Positions 17,231 to 27,289 of a DNA stretch of 64,000 nucleotides are shown in pieces; position 1 is the first letter of the stretch; every line of letters starts with the position of its first letter. This DNA comes from Treponema sp. GTDB taxonomy: Bacteria > Spirochaetota > Spirochaetia > Treponematales > Treponemataceae. The stretch is taken from NCBI GenBank assembly GCA_017484285.1, contig JAFUTH010000006.1, positions 330,075-394,074 of the forward strand, read 5' to 3'. The notes under the pieces are model-generated. The model did not search any database, was not told the origin of the DNA, and was given only the letters and a program-made list of their open reading frames with translations. Both the position numbers and the translations under genes were made by a program.

Positions 17231-18544
17231 TTAGAATGAGATTTCGTCTGCCATAATCAGCAACACTTCATCGGTGCACGTTACGCACGGACGGTCAATA
17301 TGCGTATGACGGAGCGCCTCGGCAATTCGTTCAGGAAGTTCGGGAGCCTCGCCGAGTGTGTGGTGGATAAACTCAGACTTTAAGGCAGGGTGGTCGCGCA
17401 GAACGAGCACAACGCTCGCATCATCCTCGGCAACGACTTCGCTCCGTTTGAGAGAAGCGGCATAGGCTCGGCTCGTTGATTTGTCGGCATAGATGTTATA
17501 GTCAGTGAAGAGTTTTCGGCACGCTTCGTTGATTTCGTCTTGCGTTACTTGTGCAGGATACACGAAATGTTTGAGCATGAGCGCGCTCGTTCCAAAAATC
17601 TCCTCAAGGCGCTCAAGATTTGACGGGCTTGCGGGGTCTGCGCTTCCGCGCTTTTCGAGCTCGACGATGCTGTCCATAATCTCGCAGTTTCCTGCCAAAT
17701 CGACTTTGATTTCGTCGGTCGTGGGGCAGATAAAGCCGTTCACGGGGAGCGAAAGCCGCCACGAGTACAAACCCGCCACCAAATTTGAGTAGTTTCCGCA
17801 CGGCATCGCGTAAAAAATGTCGCCGTTCACTTGATTTTTGAGCCGACTGAAGGCATACGGGTAAAAAAACATCTGTGGCATGAGCCGGCCAATGTTCGCC
17901 GTGTTCGCCACCGTAAGATGATATTTTTCGACAAGTTCTCGGTCATTAAAAATCTCGCGCACAATTTCATGGCAACTGTGTTCCGTGCCGTCAACTTCGA
18001 TGGGAAGCACGTTTCCGCCGTTCCACACAAAATCGCTCTCTTCAAGCCCGCGCACAAATCCACGCGGATAGAGCAGCACTGCCTTCAAGTGCTTTTTTCC
18101 GCGAATCGCGCGCGCCAAACTCGCCCCTAGCTCGCCGACCGTCGCGTCAAGGAACGTCGCATTCTCGCCCTTCATGGTAAGAATCGTCTCGAGGCTGTTT
18201 ACAAGGTAAGAAATGCCGAAGTCTTTGTGGCTTCCCGTAGGCGTGTGGTGCAACTCAAGCGTAAACAAATTGTTGTCGATTCGGCGGAATTTCGGCGAGA
18301 ACGGAAATGCCTTTGTCGCAATCGTCTCACAAATAATCGGAGAAAATTCGTCGTTGATGCAGGCAGAAGTGAGCGTTCCGGCAATGCTCTGAAATGTCGT
18401 GCTTTCGTTCGTGTACAAAAGCCATTTGCGCAAGTCGGCAAAATCTTTCGGAATGTACAAGCCTCCGTCACGAGGCATGCAGTTGAGCACTGATTTTTCG
18501 AAATTTACCACATTCGATGAATCACGTGTAGAAACAAACTTCAT
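17231..18544 (-). CDS. thrC: Threonine synthase
   Basis: 437 residues, a PLP enzyme converting O-phosphohomoserine to threonine. The cofactor Lys is in TGSHKDFG (about 107), and the N-terminal STRDSSNVVNFEKSVLNC segment is typical of the ThrC family. The start has GAGGGG upstream. It follows the DUF3943 gene by 24 bases, which itself follows fabF by 50, so fabF, DUF3943 and thrC probably form one minus-strand transcript without an obvious shared pathway. Confidence 0.93.
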   Translation of the reverse strand: MKFVSTRDSSNVVNFEKSVLNCMPRDGGLYIPKDFADLRKWLLYTNESTTFQSIAGTLTSACINDEFSPIICETIATKAFPFSPKFRRIDNNLFTLELHHTPTGSHKDFGISYLVNSLETILTMKGENATFLDATVGELGASLARAIRGKKHLKAVLLYPRGFVRGLEESDFVWNGGNVLPIEVDGTEHSCHEIVREIFNDRELVEKYHLTVANTANIGRLMPQMFFYPYAFSRLKNQVNGDIFYAMPCGNYSNLVAGLYSWRLSLPVNGFICPTTDEIKVDLAGNCEIMDSIVELEKRGSADPASPSNLERLEEIFGTSALMLKHFVYPAQVTQDEINEACRKLFTDYNIYADKSTSRAYAASLKRSEVVAEDDASVVLVLRDHPALKSEFIHHTLGEAPELPERIAEALRHTHIDRPCVTCTDEVLLIMADEISF

Positions 18545-18568
18545 TTTCCCACCCCTCTTGCGATAGCA

Positions 18569-20140
18569 TTACTTTAATTGCAGTTTTGCATACACGCTGA
18601 CCGAATTCAGCGTCTGGAATACATCGGGCACTTTTTTGTAGAATGCACGTTTTGCATAGACTTCATCGCACAAACCAAGCCTAACAAGTGGTGAGAGCGG
18701 AAGCTCAAGGCTCAAATTCGCAATGCCAATCCATTCCCAACCCGCGCTTGCAAACGCCGTATTATCTTGCAACTGACTGTAAAAATCATACATTGCGTAT
18801 CCACGGAAATCAAAATTAAACATCGAGCCAGCATCTGTCGTATAGCGGAAGCGGATGTTCGTCTGTGCACCCGTTGTAAAATTATAGCTCCGAACGAGCG
18901 ACGTATCATCACCTTTATCTACAATCGGTCGGTGATAATAGTAATAGTCCGTCGTTCCGAGCGCAATCCATGAGCCGTGGCAGAACCACTCGATACGAGA
19001 ATTGTTAAATCGCACGCGCTGCTTGATGCCCACGCCCGGCGCAAGCGAAGAAAGCTCGTAGAACTGATGCCAATCGAACTCGTACATCATCGAAAGTCCG
19101 ATGGTCGTATCGGTGTTTTCGCTCAATTGTGGCGCACGCGCAAACAACATACCGTTGCTCAAAATCCGCACGTGATACATGAGTTTTTTGTCGAGGTCTT
19201 CATACGCGCACGCGGCTCCCTCTCCCGAACCAATTCCCAAAGCCCCGCCTAACGTAAGCTCAAACTGCGAATACGGATCGTTTGAGTCATGCCCATAGGG
19301 GTCGCTGTAGACAACTGTAACCGAAGGATTTGCAAACGCAGGATACGTTTCAATTGCCGGATAATCGCCCGAAAAATTGATAGCATTCGTATATGAACGC
19401 GCTGTACCAGCCAGCATCTGCACAGAAAGCGCATGAATGTTGCGCGTCGTTCCGAGTGGCTTTTGCCGAGTCCAGCCTTGCGTCCACGTGCGCGTCGGAT
19501 TAATGATAATACCGAACAATTCAGAAATTTCGTCGGCATTTAAAGAAAGACGATACAACATCTCGCCCAATGAAAAAGAACCGAGCGTCGTGTACACCAT
19601 GTCGTTAATAGACGGCGCATTCGTCTCACACAGGTATTCCCAAAACGCAGAGCCGAGCAAGGTCACGCCGAATGACTCAATCTTGCTGAGGTTCGAGCCG
19701 CGCGACACCTGATAGTAGATTGCGCCTTGATATGGGTGAAGCACAAAATTCGTCCAATACCAATCCCTGTCATATTTCAATTCGCGCTCCCAAAAGTGAG
19801 CCCACTCATCCGGTCCTACCTGAGCCCAACTAGAGCCGATAATCCAGCGATTATACGAAGACATGCCCACGTTAAAAACGAGCGCACCGCTCACTGCAAC
19901 CAGCCAGTGTTTTTTGCCATCATTCTCGTGCAAGAATTCATGCATGGATTTTGAGAAACGCGAATTGAGCGAAAACGTGATGTCAGAATTCTCAGAAGTG
20001 GCACGCGAATCGTTTTCGTCCGTCACAACAATTTCTGCCGTTTCGGTAGTTTCGCTCTCCAAAGCACCCACCTCCTGAGCAAAAAGCGCCGAATTCGACA
20101 AAAACAAGCCAATCAGCAATACTGAAACAATTTTCTTCAT
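18569..20140 (-). CDS. DUF3943-like outer-membrane-associated protein
   Basis: 523 residues from ATG 20140 (MKKIVSVLLIGLFL). A cleavable signal peptide ends near SALFAQE. The region around residues 85-230 (HWLVAVSGALVFNVG, SSWAQVGPDEWAHFWERE, YYQVSRGSN) matches the DUF3943 pattern. The rest looks like outer-membrane beta-strands ending in an aromatic/hydrophobic tail (YAKLQLK). Function unknown; location is probably the outer membrane. The reading frame stays open to 20275 through an AT-rich repeat, but the signal peptide fixes the start. Confidence 0.75.
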   Translation of the reverse strand: MKKIVSVLLIGLFLSNSALFAQEVGALESETTETAEIVVTDENDSRATSENSDITFSLNSRFSKSMHEFLHENDGKKHWLVAVSGALVFNVGMSSYNRWIIGSSWAQVGPDEWAHFWERELKYDRDWYWTNFVLHPYQGAIYYQVSRGSNLSKIESFGVTLLGSAFWEYLCETNAPSINDMVYTTLGSFSLGEMLYRLSLNADEISELFGIIINPTRTWTQGWTRQKPLGTTRNIHALSVQMLAGTARSYTNAINFSGDYPAIETYPAFANPSVTVVYSDPYGHDSNDPYSQFELTLGGALGIGSGEGAACAYEDLDKKLMYHVRILSNGMLFARAPQLSENTDTTIGLSMMYEFDWHQFYELSSLAPGVGIKQRVRFNNSRIEWFCHGSWIALGTTDYYYYHRPIVDKGDDTSLVRSYNFTTGAQTNIRFRYTTDAGSMFNFDFRGYAMYDFYSQLQDNTAFASAGWEWIGIANLSLELPLSPLVRLGLCDEVYAKRAFYKKVPDVFQTLNSVSVYAKLQLK

Positions 20141-20182
20141 TCGTAATTTTCCATTTCCGTTTTTAATTTTTAATTTTTCACT
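20141..20182. repeat. AT-rich dispersed repeat, copy 3
   Basis: Contains TAATTTTCCATTTCCGTTTT and an AATTTTT repeat. It fills the gap between fabF and the DUF3943 gene. Confidence 0.55.
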
Positions 20183-20190
20183 GCGCACCG

Positions 20191-21450
20191 CTAATCGCTC
20201 ACTTTCTTGATGATGATGCATCCGTTGTGACCGCCGAAGCCTAAGCTCGCGCTCGCCGCCACATTCACTTCGCATGAAATGCCTTTGTTCGGCGTGTAGT
20301 CCAAGTCACAGCCGCCTTCAATGTCGGGATTTTCAAGATTGATTGTGGGCGGAATGAAGCTTTCATTGATTGCCTTTACGCAGAACAGCGCCTCGATTGC
20401 GCCCGCAGCCCCAACCAAGTGCCCCGTCATGCTTTTTGTGGAAGAAATGTGCAGTTTTCGCGCGTTTTCTTCACCCAGAGCGAGTTTGAGCATCGCCGTT
20501 TCGCCCGAATCATTTGCATGGGTTGAAGTGCCATGCGCGTTGTAGTATTGAATTTCGCTCGGTGCAATTCCCGCGTCTTCAAGAGCGAGTTTTACCGCCT
20601 TTGCCGCCCCGCTTCCGTCTTCGAGCGGAGCCGTAATGTGATAGCCGTCGCAGCTAGAGCCGAATCCCGCCACTTCCGCGTAGATTTTTGCCCCACGAGC
20701 CTTTGCGTGCTCATATTCTTCGAGCATGAACATTGCAGAGCCTTCCGCCATTACAAAGCCATCGCGGTCGCGGTCAAACGGTCGGCTCGCTTTTTGTGGC
20801 TCGTCGTTGAATTTTGAGGCAAGTGCCTGCAATTTTATGAATGTGCCGATTGAAAACTCAGTGATTGCCGCTTCCGTGCCGCCTGCGAGCATCACATCGC
20901 AACGACCAGAGCGAATCAAATCGGTGGCAATGCCGAGAGAATCCGTGCCAGACGCGCACGCCGTGTTGATTGTCCAAGAAAGCCCTTGAAAACCATAGTA
21001 AATGTTCACATTCGCCGCCGCTTCGTTTGAAATCATAAAGGGGGTGGTAAGCGGCGGAATTCTGTCCGCGCCCGCTTCGATAAATTTTTTGTAGCCCGCG
21101 TCCGTTGCGTCCATGCCCCCCAAGCAGCAGCCGACCATCACGCCCATTTTTTCGTTTTTGAGCGTTTCGCCCGTGTAGCCCGAATCCGCGATTGCCTGTG
21201 CGCTTGCCGCAAGTGCGAATTTTGAAAAGCGAGCCATTTTTCGCGTGGCTTTTGAATCGATTCCGTATTTTGTGATGTCAAAATCTTTTACTTCCGCCGC
21301 GACTTTTACGCTCAGTCTTGACGGGTCAAACAGCGTGATATTCGAGATTCCGCACGTTCCGTTTTTGACGGCGTTCCATGCCTCATCAACCGTATTTCCA
21401 ACCGGCGAGACAACGCCCAATCCCGTAATGACAACTCGTCGTCGTTCCAT
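20191..21450 (-). CDS. fabF: Beta-ketoacyl-ACP synthase II
   Basis: A 419-residue condensing enzyme for fatty-acid elongation. The catalytic triad is visible: Cys in NTACASGTDS (about 165), His in NAHGTSTHAND, and His in KSMTGHLVGAAGA. The glycine-rich FGGHNG end is present. ATG 21450 (MERRRVVITGLGVV) has GGGGGAA upstream. It is the first gene after the terminator that closes the chemoreceptor operon. Confidence 0.95.
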   Translation of the reverse strand: MERRRVVITGLGVVSPVGNTVDEAWNAVKNGTCGISNITLFDPSRLSVKVAAEVKDFDITKYGIDSKATRKMARFSKFALAASAQAIADSGYTGETLKNEKMGVMVGCCLGGMDATDAGYKKFIEAGADRIPPLTTPFMISNEAAANVNIYYGFQGLSWTINTACASGTDSLGIATDLIRSGRCDVMLAGGTEAAITEFSIGTFIKLQALASKFNDEPQKASRPFDRDRDGFVMAEGSAMFMLEEYEHAKARGAKIYAEVAGFGSSCDGYHITAPLEDGSGAAKAVKLALEDAGIAPSEIQYYNAHGTSTHANDSGETAMLKLALGEENARKLHISSTKSMTGHLVGAAGAIEALFCVKAINESFIPPTINLENPDIEGGCDLDYTPNKGISCEVNVAASASLGFGGHNGCIIIKKVSD

Positions 21451-21471
21451 TATCGTTCCCCCATGCATAAA

Positions 21472-21510
21472 TAAAAAAAATCCGCAATAAATAGCATTTA
21501 TTGCGGAATT
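21472..21510 (-). terminator. Terminator of the chemoreceptor operon
   Basis: On the minus strand, TTCCGCAATAAA pairs with TTTATTGCGGA, followed by a T8 run. Confidence 0.85.
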
Positions 21511-21533
21511 ATACAAGAAACCGTATAAAACTT

Positions 21534-23741
21534 CTACACTTTGAACGTATTGACGACCTCGCCGAGCGATTCAATGCTCTGCGTGTTTTTGTGCGTCATG
21601 TCGTTTACGCTGTTAATCGATTTGTTGATGGTCTCGATACCGATTGACATTTCGTCCATGCTCGAGGTGATTTCCTCGGTAAGGCGCATGAGGTTCTCCA
21701 TTTTGACATTCGCCGCGCTCGTTGCGTCTTCCATTGCGTCGCTTGAGCCTTTGACGCTCGCCGTAACGTCTTGAATCTGCTTGATTGCCTCAAGAATCTG
21801 CTCGCCGCCCTCAGACTGCTCGTGCATTGCGTTCATAATCGTGAGTTCCTGCCGAGAAACCGTCTGCGTGAGGTCATAAATCTCGTTGAATTTGTGCTGG
21901 AGATTTTCAGAAGACGCGGCGACATCTTTGATGCTTTCAAGAACGGTCTTGAGGTTTGACGTGATTGCCTTGCCCTGCTTGTTCGAGTCTTCCGCGAGCT
22001 TACGGATTTCGTCAGCGACGACCGAGAAGCCCTTGCCCGTCTCACCCGCATGAGCCGCCTCGATTGCCGCGTTCATAGCGAGCAAGTTCGTCTGGCTTGC
22101 GATTGACTGAATGACCTTACTTGCTTCAAGCAATGTCTTTGACTGCTCTTCGATTTTTTTCGTTGCGTCGACCGTCGTATTGATGCTCTGTTTGCCCTCT
22201 TCCGATGAGGCTTCGAGCGATTTTATCGTGTCTCCGTTCTTTTCGAGGATGCCCGTCACCGAGCGGATATTTGCGACCATCTCTTCGATTGCCGAAGAAG
22301 ACTCGACGACGCTTGAACTCTGGCTCTGAATGTTTCCGACAAGCTCATTGACGCTCTTGTTGATAGAAGTGAGCGCGTTCTGCGCCTCGTGCACGTTGCG
22401 TCCTTGCTGCTGCACCTGCTTGTTCACCGAGTCGATGTTCGCCGTGATTTCGTTCGCACTCGCCGCCGTGTCGTTCATGCTGTCGGCAAGAGCCGCGCCC
22501 TGCGAGCCGAGATTTCCCGCGACTTCTTTGACCTGCTTGATAGAGCCTTGAATCTTCTCAATCGTGAGGTTAAAGAATTTGTACATTTTGCCAAGCTCGT
22601 TGTCGGTCTTTACGTCCATGCGCACCGTCAAATCGCCGTCACCCTGCGCGATATTCTGCATTGCGGCAACACCTTTGTGCATCTCGCGGACAACGCCCTG
22701 AATGATGAAAAAGAGCACGCACAAAATGATGAGCGCCGTAAAAATGAACGTTGAGAGCACGATGCCGAACACTTGGCGCGCCATCGCCGTGATTTCTTTT
22801 TCGCTGACGTTCATGCCCAAGAACCAGACCTGCTCGGCGTCCTCGACCGTGAACGGCTGATAATATTTGAGCGTGTCGACGCCATTGATGAGCGCGTGCA
22901 TGCCGAACGGAGCGAGCGAGCGTTTGCTGCTTGCAAACATCTGGGCAGAACTGCCATTCGCAAATTCGGGGAGAATCTGACCTTCGTTCGCAGAATCGGC
23001 ATCGACCGCAATCAAACCAGAATCCGACACGAGCGAGAGATAGCCCGTATCGTAGACTTTGACCTGCTTGAGCATAGTCGAGAGCGTATCAAGCGCCATG
23101 TCGAGACCGATAACGCCGATTGCCTTGCCCGCCTTGTCGTGAATCGGGAACGCGACACCGCACACCCAGATTGTTTTTCCGCCGATTTCGTAGGGATTCG
23201 GGTCAATCAAAATGCCCGTTTTGCTTCGGAGCGGATTGATGTACCAAAAGCCCTCTTCGTAATCGGTGAGCGGCGTACACTCAATCGTTGTGCCGACCTT
23301 TGTCCAATAGGGAATAAAACGCCCCGTCTCGTCGTGATACTCGGTGTTTGCATATTCTGAATCAAGACCGTCCAATGCGTCAGGCTCGTAGACAACCCAG
23401 GTGTCGACGAACGTTTCATTGTCGATGAGCGCCTGTTTTAAGACATCGTTGACAAATTCACGCCGTTGCTCCGCGGGCACGGCAGCAATCTGCTCAATGC
23501 TCGTTCTGAGCGCGGCACACGTGGCATATTCGTGCGCAACGATAGACTTCGTGCTCTCGGCGTAGTAAGAAGCCATTTCGTGCAAATAATTATTTGAAAT
23601 AGAGCGGAAGCTGCCAGAGACTCGTGTTAAAATCGTAACCGAGCATATGGTCAGCAAACCGATGAGACACAATCCGATAGTCAAAATCAATTGCGTCCGA
23701 ATGCTTTTAAATCCGCTTTTAGTTTCAGTGTTTTTGCTCAT
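21534..23741 (-). CDS. Methyl-accepting chemotaxis protein with dCache sensor
   Basis: 735 residues. An N-terminal membrane segment (about 14-38) is followed by a periplasmic dCache-like sensor (about 45-310), a second membrane segment (about 330-355), HAMP, and the cytoplasmic signalling hairpin with the invariant tip region ([19 protein letters not shown]). The Cache part contains [11 protein letters not shown] and [10 protein letters not shown], typical of small-molecule binding domains. AAGGAG precedes the ATG. It is the last gene of an operon with a solute-binding lipoprotein and guanine deaminase, which raises the idea of purine or binding-protein-linked sensing. Confidence 0.93.
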   Translation of the reverse strand: MSKNTETKSGFKSIRTQLILTIGLCLIGLLTICSVTILTRVSGSFRSISNNYLHEMASYYAESTKSIVAHEYATCAALRTSIEQIAAVPAEQRREFVNDVLKQALIDNETFVDTWVVYEPDALDGLDSEYANTEYHDETGRFIPYWTKVGTTIECTPLTDYEEGFWYINPLRSKTGILIDPNPYEIGGKTIWVCGVAFPIHDKAGKAIGVIGLDMALDTLSTMLKQVKVYDTGYLSLVSDSGLIAVDADSANEGQILPEFANGSSAQMFASSKRSLAPFGMHALINGVDTLKYYQPFTVEDAEQVWFLGMNVSEKEITAMARQVFGIVLSTFIFTALIILCVLFFIIQGVVREMHKGVAAMQNIAQGDGDLTVRMDVKTDNELGKMYKFFNLTIEKIQGSIKQVKEVAGNLGSQGAALADSMNDTAASANEITANIDSVNKQVQQQGRNVHEAQNALTSINKSVNELVGNIQSQSSSVVESSSAIEEMVANIRSVTGILEKNGDTIKSLEASSEEGKQSINTTVDATKKIEEQSKTLLEASKVIQSIASQTNLLAMNAAIEAAHAGETGKGFSVVADEIRKLAEDSNKQGKAITSNLKTVLESIKDVAASSENLQHKFNEIYDLTQTVSRQELTIMNAMHEQSEGGEQILEAIKQIQDVTASVKGSSDAMEDATSAANVKMENLMRLTEEITSSMDEMSIGIETINKSINSVNDMTHKNTQSIESLGEVVNTFKV

Positions 23742-23756
23742 AGTAACTCCTTGCTG

Positions 23757-24224
23757 TTAGTATTCAGTTTTGTCGCTTTTTGCTTGCCAAGTGCTAAATC
23801 CCCGCAACGCCTCGGCACGCAGAAGATTCGTCATCGGAATCGAGCGTGCTTCAAGCGAAAGAGGGATTTCTTTATAGATAAACTCGTCGTCGAAGCCGAT
23901 TTCGGCGGCATCAGTACGATTATTGCCGTAATAGATTGCGTCTAAGTGCGCCCAGTAAATCGCGCCCAAGCACATCGGGCACGGCTCACATGAAGTAAAA
24001 ATCGTGCAGCCTGCGAGGGAGAATGTATTGAGAATCTTGCATGCCGTGCGGATTGCACTGACTTCCGCATGGGCAGTCGGGTCGCAGTCGGCAGTGACGC
24101 GGTTTGTGCCTTCAGCGATGATTTCGCCGTCTTTTACGATAACTGCCGCAAAGGGACCGCCACCGTTTTCGATGTTTTGCTCAGAGAGGGCAATTGCCCG
24201 GCGCATACATTCTTCGTTCGTCAT
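23757..24224 (-). CDS. guaD: Guanine deaminase (nucleoside/CMP deaminase fold)
   Basis: A 155-residue zinc deaminase. HAEV (about 52-55) supplies the zinc His and proton-shuttle Glu, and PCPMC (about 81-85) the two Cys ligands. The long C-terminal segment (DAAEIGFDDEFIYKEI) closely follows the Bacillus GuaD type rather than the tRNA deaminase TadA. It converts guanine to xanthine. It starts 5 bases after the solute-binding protein gene ends and finishes 15 bases before the chemoreceptor gene. Confidence 0.85.
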   Translation of the reverse strand: MTNEECMRRAIALSEQNIENGGGPFAAVIVKDGEIIAEGTNRVTADCDPTAHAEVSAIRTACKILNTFSLAGCTIFTSCEPCPMCLGAIYWAHLDAIYYGNNRTDAAEIGFDDEFIYKEIPLSLEARSIPMTNLLRAEALRGFSTWQAKSDKTEY

Positions 24225-24229
24225 AGGCG

Positions 24230-25789
24230 TTACATTTTGTTGTCGTCCATGAGAAGATCATTTTCTTCTACATAGAGTTTGCATCGTCGCTCCCAGTCAG
24301 CGCCGCCGAGTTCATCGAACTCTTTGAGCCATTCATTCCATGTTGAGAGCGGTTTGTTTCCGATTGCAAAATCGCGCAGACCAGTCTCGTAGAATTCCTT
24401 GAGCTCTTTTGAGATACCCGGGATGCTCACCGCGACCGTCCACGGCTTTGCCTGCATAGCACGCAGCACTTTCAGCGCGCTCATTTCTTTGCCATTTTTT
24501 GAATACCACGTTGGATAGCGTGCCTCAAGCTCAGCATCGCTGTTATAAAAGACCATGTTTCGCAGCTGGAGCATGGGAGCAGCGGCTTTTTTTGTATATG
24601 CAAGCTCAGGATCGGGCAAGCCGTCCGTCGTTACTTTGCCGTTGTCGTCAAAAAGATAATTCACCGCTTCTTCGCCATACGCAACCGTGACATAGCCCGA
24701 TGTGCTCATCCATTCGAGCAAACGCGCGATGACCGGCAATTTTCCGAGTTCCTGCGCTCGACGAGAAATCGCATACATACGATGACCCGTTGTATATGCG
24801 CCGACAGAAGAATACCCTTTCGGTCCGACCGGCGGGTCTATCAAAATCCATTCGCCTTCTGGGAAATTCTCGTCGAAATCCTTGTAGTTTGACTCAAGTG
24901 CGAATGCCGCATTCTGCTCGCGCATAATACCGAACCGACCGCGCTTCCATGCCTCACGGAACTGATTCTTTGTATATGTCGTCCACTGCGGATCTATCAA
25001 TCGCTCAGAGACAAGGCTTCGCACATATTCCATCGCCTCAAGATACTCAGGCTTTCGAACATTCAGACCGGCATTCTTTTTTGTGGCGTTGTACGTGCCC
25101 TCAACACCGAACGCACCAAAGAACGGCGCAAAACGACAGCCCAAGCCCTCTTCGATTGCACGAATATCGATGTATGCCCCGTACCCGAACGTGTTGTTCA
25201 AGCCGTCGCCGTCTGGATCGTTGTACGTAAAGGCGCGCATGACCTGATAAAAATCTTCGGTGGTAACAGGAATCGCCAAGCCGAGACGGTCGAGCCAATC
25301 TTTTCGGATAAGCACGCCCTCGTTTCGGTCGATTGAGCCAGACTGTGCCAAACCGTATGAATAGCCATCAAACGATGTCGCATTTCGCGCGGTAGCATCA
25401 TACATCTGCTTGGTGCGCTCCGGCATTTTGTCATACATTGAATCGACACGGGCAAGTTCATTTTCTTTTAAGAGCGTAACCAGCGTGTCACGATTCACCA
25501 TAAAAATGTCAGGAAGCGCATGTTTTTTTGCCGCTTCCATAATCATTTCAGTTTGTGCGTCTTTTCCTTCTGGCAAGGGAACAGCTTTTAAGTAGATGCC
25601 CAAGTCTTTTTCAACGTGGTCAATAAGAACACTGTCCTCGGGGAGCGGATCGGCATCGTTTGAGTACGGACCATACCATAGCTCAACTTTGTTAAGTTCA
25701 CCGATACCTTCAAGGTCAACGCGTTCACAGGAAGCCAAAAGAATGGTGCAGCCCACGAAAGCCGAAATGAGTTTTATGATTTTTTTCAT
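24230..25789 (-). CDS. Extracellular solute-binding lipoprotein (family 1)
   Basis: 519 residues. The lipoprotein signal ends at ILLASC (Cys about 20). The body resembles the large family-1 solute-binding proteins of carbohydrate ABC systems (PDIFMVNRDTL, WLDRLGLAIPVTTEDFYQVMRAF with a DPDGDGLNNT calcium-type loop). No permease or ATPase genes are adjacent, so it may serve a transporter encoded elsewhere or act as a sensing protein for the co-transcribed chemoreceptor. The start at 25789 is fixed by the signal peptide. Confidence 0.85.
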   Translation of the reverse strand: MKKIIKLISAFVGCTILLASCERVDLEGIGELNKVELWYGPYSNDADPLPEDSVLIDHVEKDLGIYLKAVPLPEGKDAQTEMIMEAAKKHALPDIFMVNRDTLVTLLKENELARVDSMYDKMPERTKQMYDATARNATSFDGYSYGLAQSGSIDRNEGVLIRKDWLDRLGLAIPVTTEDFYQVMRAFTYNDPDGDGLNNTFGYGAYIDIRAIEEGLGCRFAPFFGAFGVEGTYNATKKNAGLNVRKPEYLEAMEYVRSLVSERLIDPQWTTYTKNQFREAWKRGRFGIMREQNAAFALESNYKDFDENFPEGEWILIDPPVGPKGYSSVGAYTTGHRMYAISRRAQELGKLPVIARLLEWMSTSGYVTVAYGEEAVNYLFDDNGKVTTDGLPDPELAYTKKAAAPMLQLRNMVFYNSDAELEARYPTWYSKNGKEMSALKVLRAMQAKPWTVAVSIPGISKELKEFYETGLRDFAIGNKPLSTWNEWLKEFDELGGADWERRCKLYVEENDLLMDDNKM

Positions 25790-25882
25790 GGATAAATCCT
25801 TATGTTCAAGCCAGGGCACGATTTGCGCCCCAGCAAAAATATCTTCACTTTATTATCAGCGAGAATTCCAAGAAAAGCAAGT

Positions 25883-27157
25883 TTAGATTGAATCCAACGC
25901 TTGCTTTAAATCGGCGATAATGTCTTCCGTTGCCTCGATTCCGCACGAAAAGCGAACCATATCGGGCGCAACTCCGCAGGCAACGAGCTCTTCGTCGGTG
26001 AGCTGCCGATGCGTTGCGCTTGCCGGGTGAAGAACGCAAGTGCGAGCGTCGGCGACATGGGTTGCAATCATCGCAAGGCGCAAGTGCTTCATGAATGTTT
26101 CCGCCGCTTTCCGCCCGCCTTTAATGCAGAAACTCACCACGCCGCAAGTTCCGTTCGGCATGTATTTTTGCGCCAAATCGTAATATTTGTTGCCTTTTAA
26201 GCCGGGATAATTCACTGATTTTACATTCGGGTGCTTCGCCAAGAATTCCGCGACCGCCTGACCGTTCGCGCAGTGCTGCTTCATTCTCACGGGAAGCGAT
26301 TCCAAGCCGAGATTCAGCATGTATGAATTCATCGGGGAAGGCACTGAGCCGAAATCGCGCATGAGCTGAGCCGTGCATTTGGTGATGAATGCGCCTTCCT
26401 TGCCGAATTTGGTTGCATAAGTGATTCCGTGGTAGCTTTCGTCGGGCGTGCAGAGCCCAGGGAATTTTTCGCTATGCGCCATCCAGTCGAATTTGCCCGA
26501 ATCGACGATACAGCCGCCCACAGTGGCATCGTGACCGTCCATGTATTTGGTGGTTGAGTGCGTTACGATGTCCGCGCCCCATTCAAACGGTCGGCAATTA
26601 ATCGGCGTGGCGAACGTGTTGTCCACGATGAGCGGAACGCCGTTTTTGTGCGCGATGCGTGCCCATCGTTCGATGTCAAACACGGTGAGCGCAGGATTTG
26701 CGATTGTCTCGCCGAAGACGGCTTTTGTGTTCGGCTTGAATGCCGCCTGAATTTCTTCGTCAGTGGAATCGGGCGAAATGAAAGTGAAATCAACGCCCAT
26801 TTTTCGCATGGTTACATTGAAGAGATTGAAAGTGCCACCGTAAATTGAGCTTGACGCGACGATGTGGTCGCCGTTCTGAGCGATGTTGAACACCGCAAAA
26901 AAGTTCGCCGCCTGCCCGCTTGAAGTGAGCATTGCCGCGCTTCCGCCTTCAAGGGCGCAGATTTTTCCTGCCACCATGTCGTTTGTGGGATTCTGCAATC
27001 TAGTGTAAAAATAGCCCGAAGCCTCCAGATCGAAAAGTTTTCCCATGTCTTCGGAAGTGTCGTATTTGAAAGTGGTTGACTGAATAATCGGAATCATGCG
27101 CGACTCGCCGTTTTTGGGCGAATAGCCCGCGTGAATACATTTTGTTGCGTTTTCCAT
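25883..27157 (-). CDS. metY: O-acetylhomoserine sulfhydrylase
   Basis: 424 residues, PLP-dependent Cys/Met metabolism family. It makes homocysteine from O-acetylhomoserine and sulfide. The N-terminus (CIHAGYSPKNGESRMIPIIQST) is typical of the MetY branch. The PLP Lys is in THSTTKYMDGH, preceded by the VDNTFATP motif. ATG 27157 has AGAGG upstream. It appears monocistronic; no SAM riboswitch is apparent in the 130 bases before it. Confidence 0.9.
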   Translation of the reverse strand: MENATKCIHAGYSPKNGESRMIPIIQSTTFKYDTSEDMGKLFDLEASGYFYTRLQNPTNDMVAGKICALEGGSAAMLTSSGQAANFFAVFNIAQNGDHIVASSSIYGGTFNLFNVTMRKMGVDFTFISPDSTDEEIQAAFKPNTKAVFGETIANPALTVFDIERWARIAHKNGVPLIVDNTFATPINCRPFEWGADIVTHSTTKYMDGHDATVGGCIVDSGKFDWMAHSEKFPGLCTPDESYHGITYATKFGKEGAFITKCTAQLMRDFGSVPSPMNSYMLNLGLESLPVRMKQHCANGQAVAEFLAKHPNVKSVNYPGLKGNKYYDLAQKYMPNGTCGVVSFCIKGGRKAAETFMKHLRLAMIATHVADARTCVLHPASATHRQLTDEELVACGVAPDMVRFSCGIEATEDIIADLKQALDSI

Positions 27158-27230
27158 TTTTTGTGCCTCTAAGGGATATTTTACGCGAAAACGCACGTTT
27201 AATAAACAGCAGATACGGTGCTTTTATGCG

Positions 27231-27277
27231 AAAATAATTCCGTGCAATCCGATAGACGTAACTGCACGGAATTTTTG
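27231..27277. terminator. Terminator hairpin between lipoprotein and metY
   Basis: AATTCCGTGCA pairs with TGCACGGAATT (11 bp), followed by a short T-run on the plus strand and a weaker one on the minus strand. Confidence 0.65.
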
Positions 27278-27289
27278 TTTGTATTTTTG

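Noticed and set aside
22773..23360. 195-codon plus-strand ORF within the chemoreceptor gene
   Set aside because: Arg/His-rich shadow frame of the well-supported MCP; no promoter or ribosome binding site.
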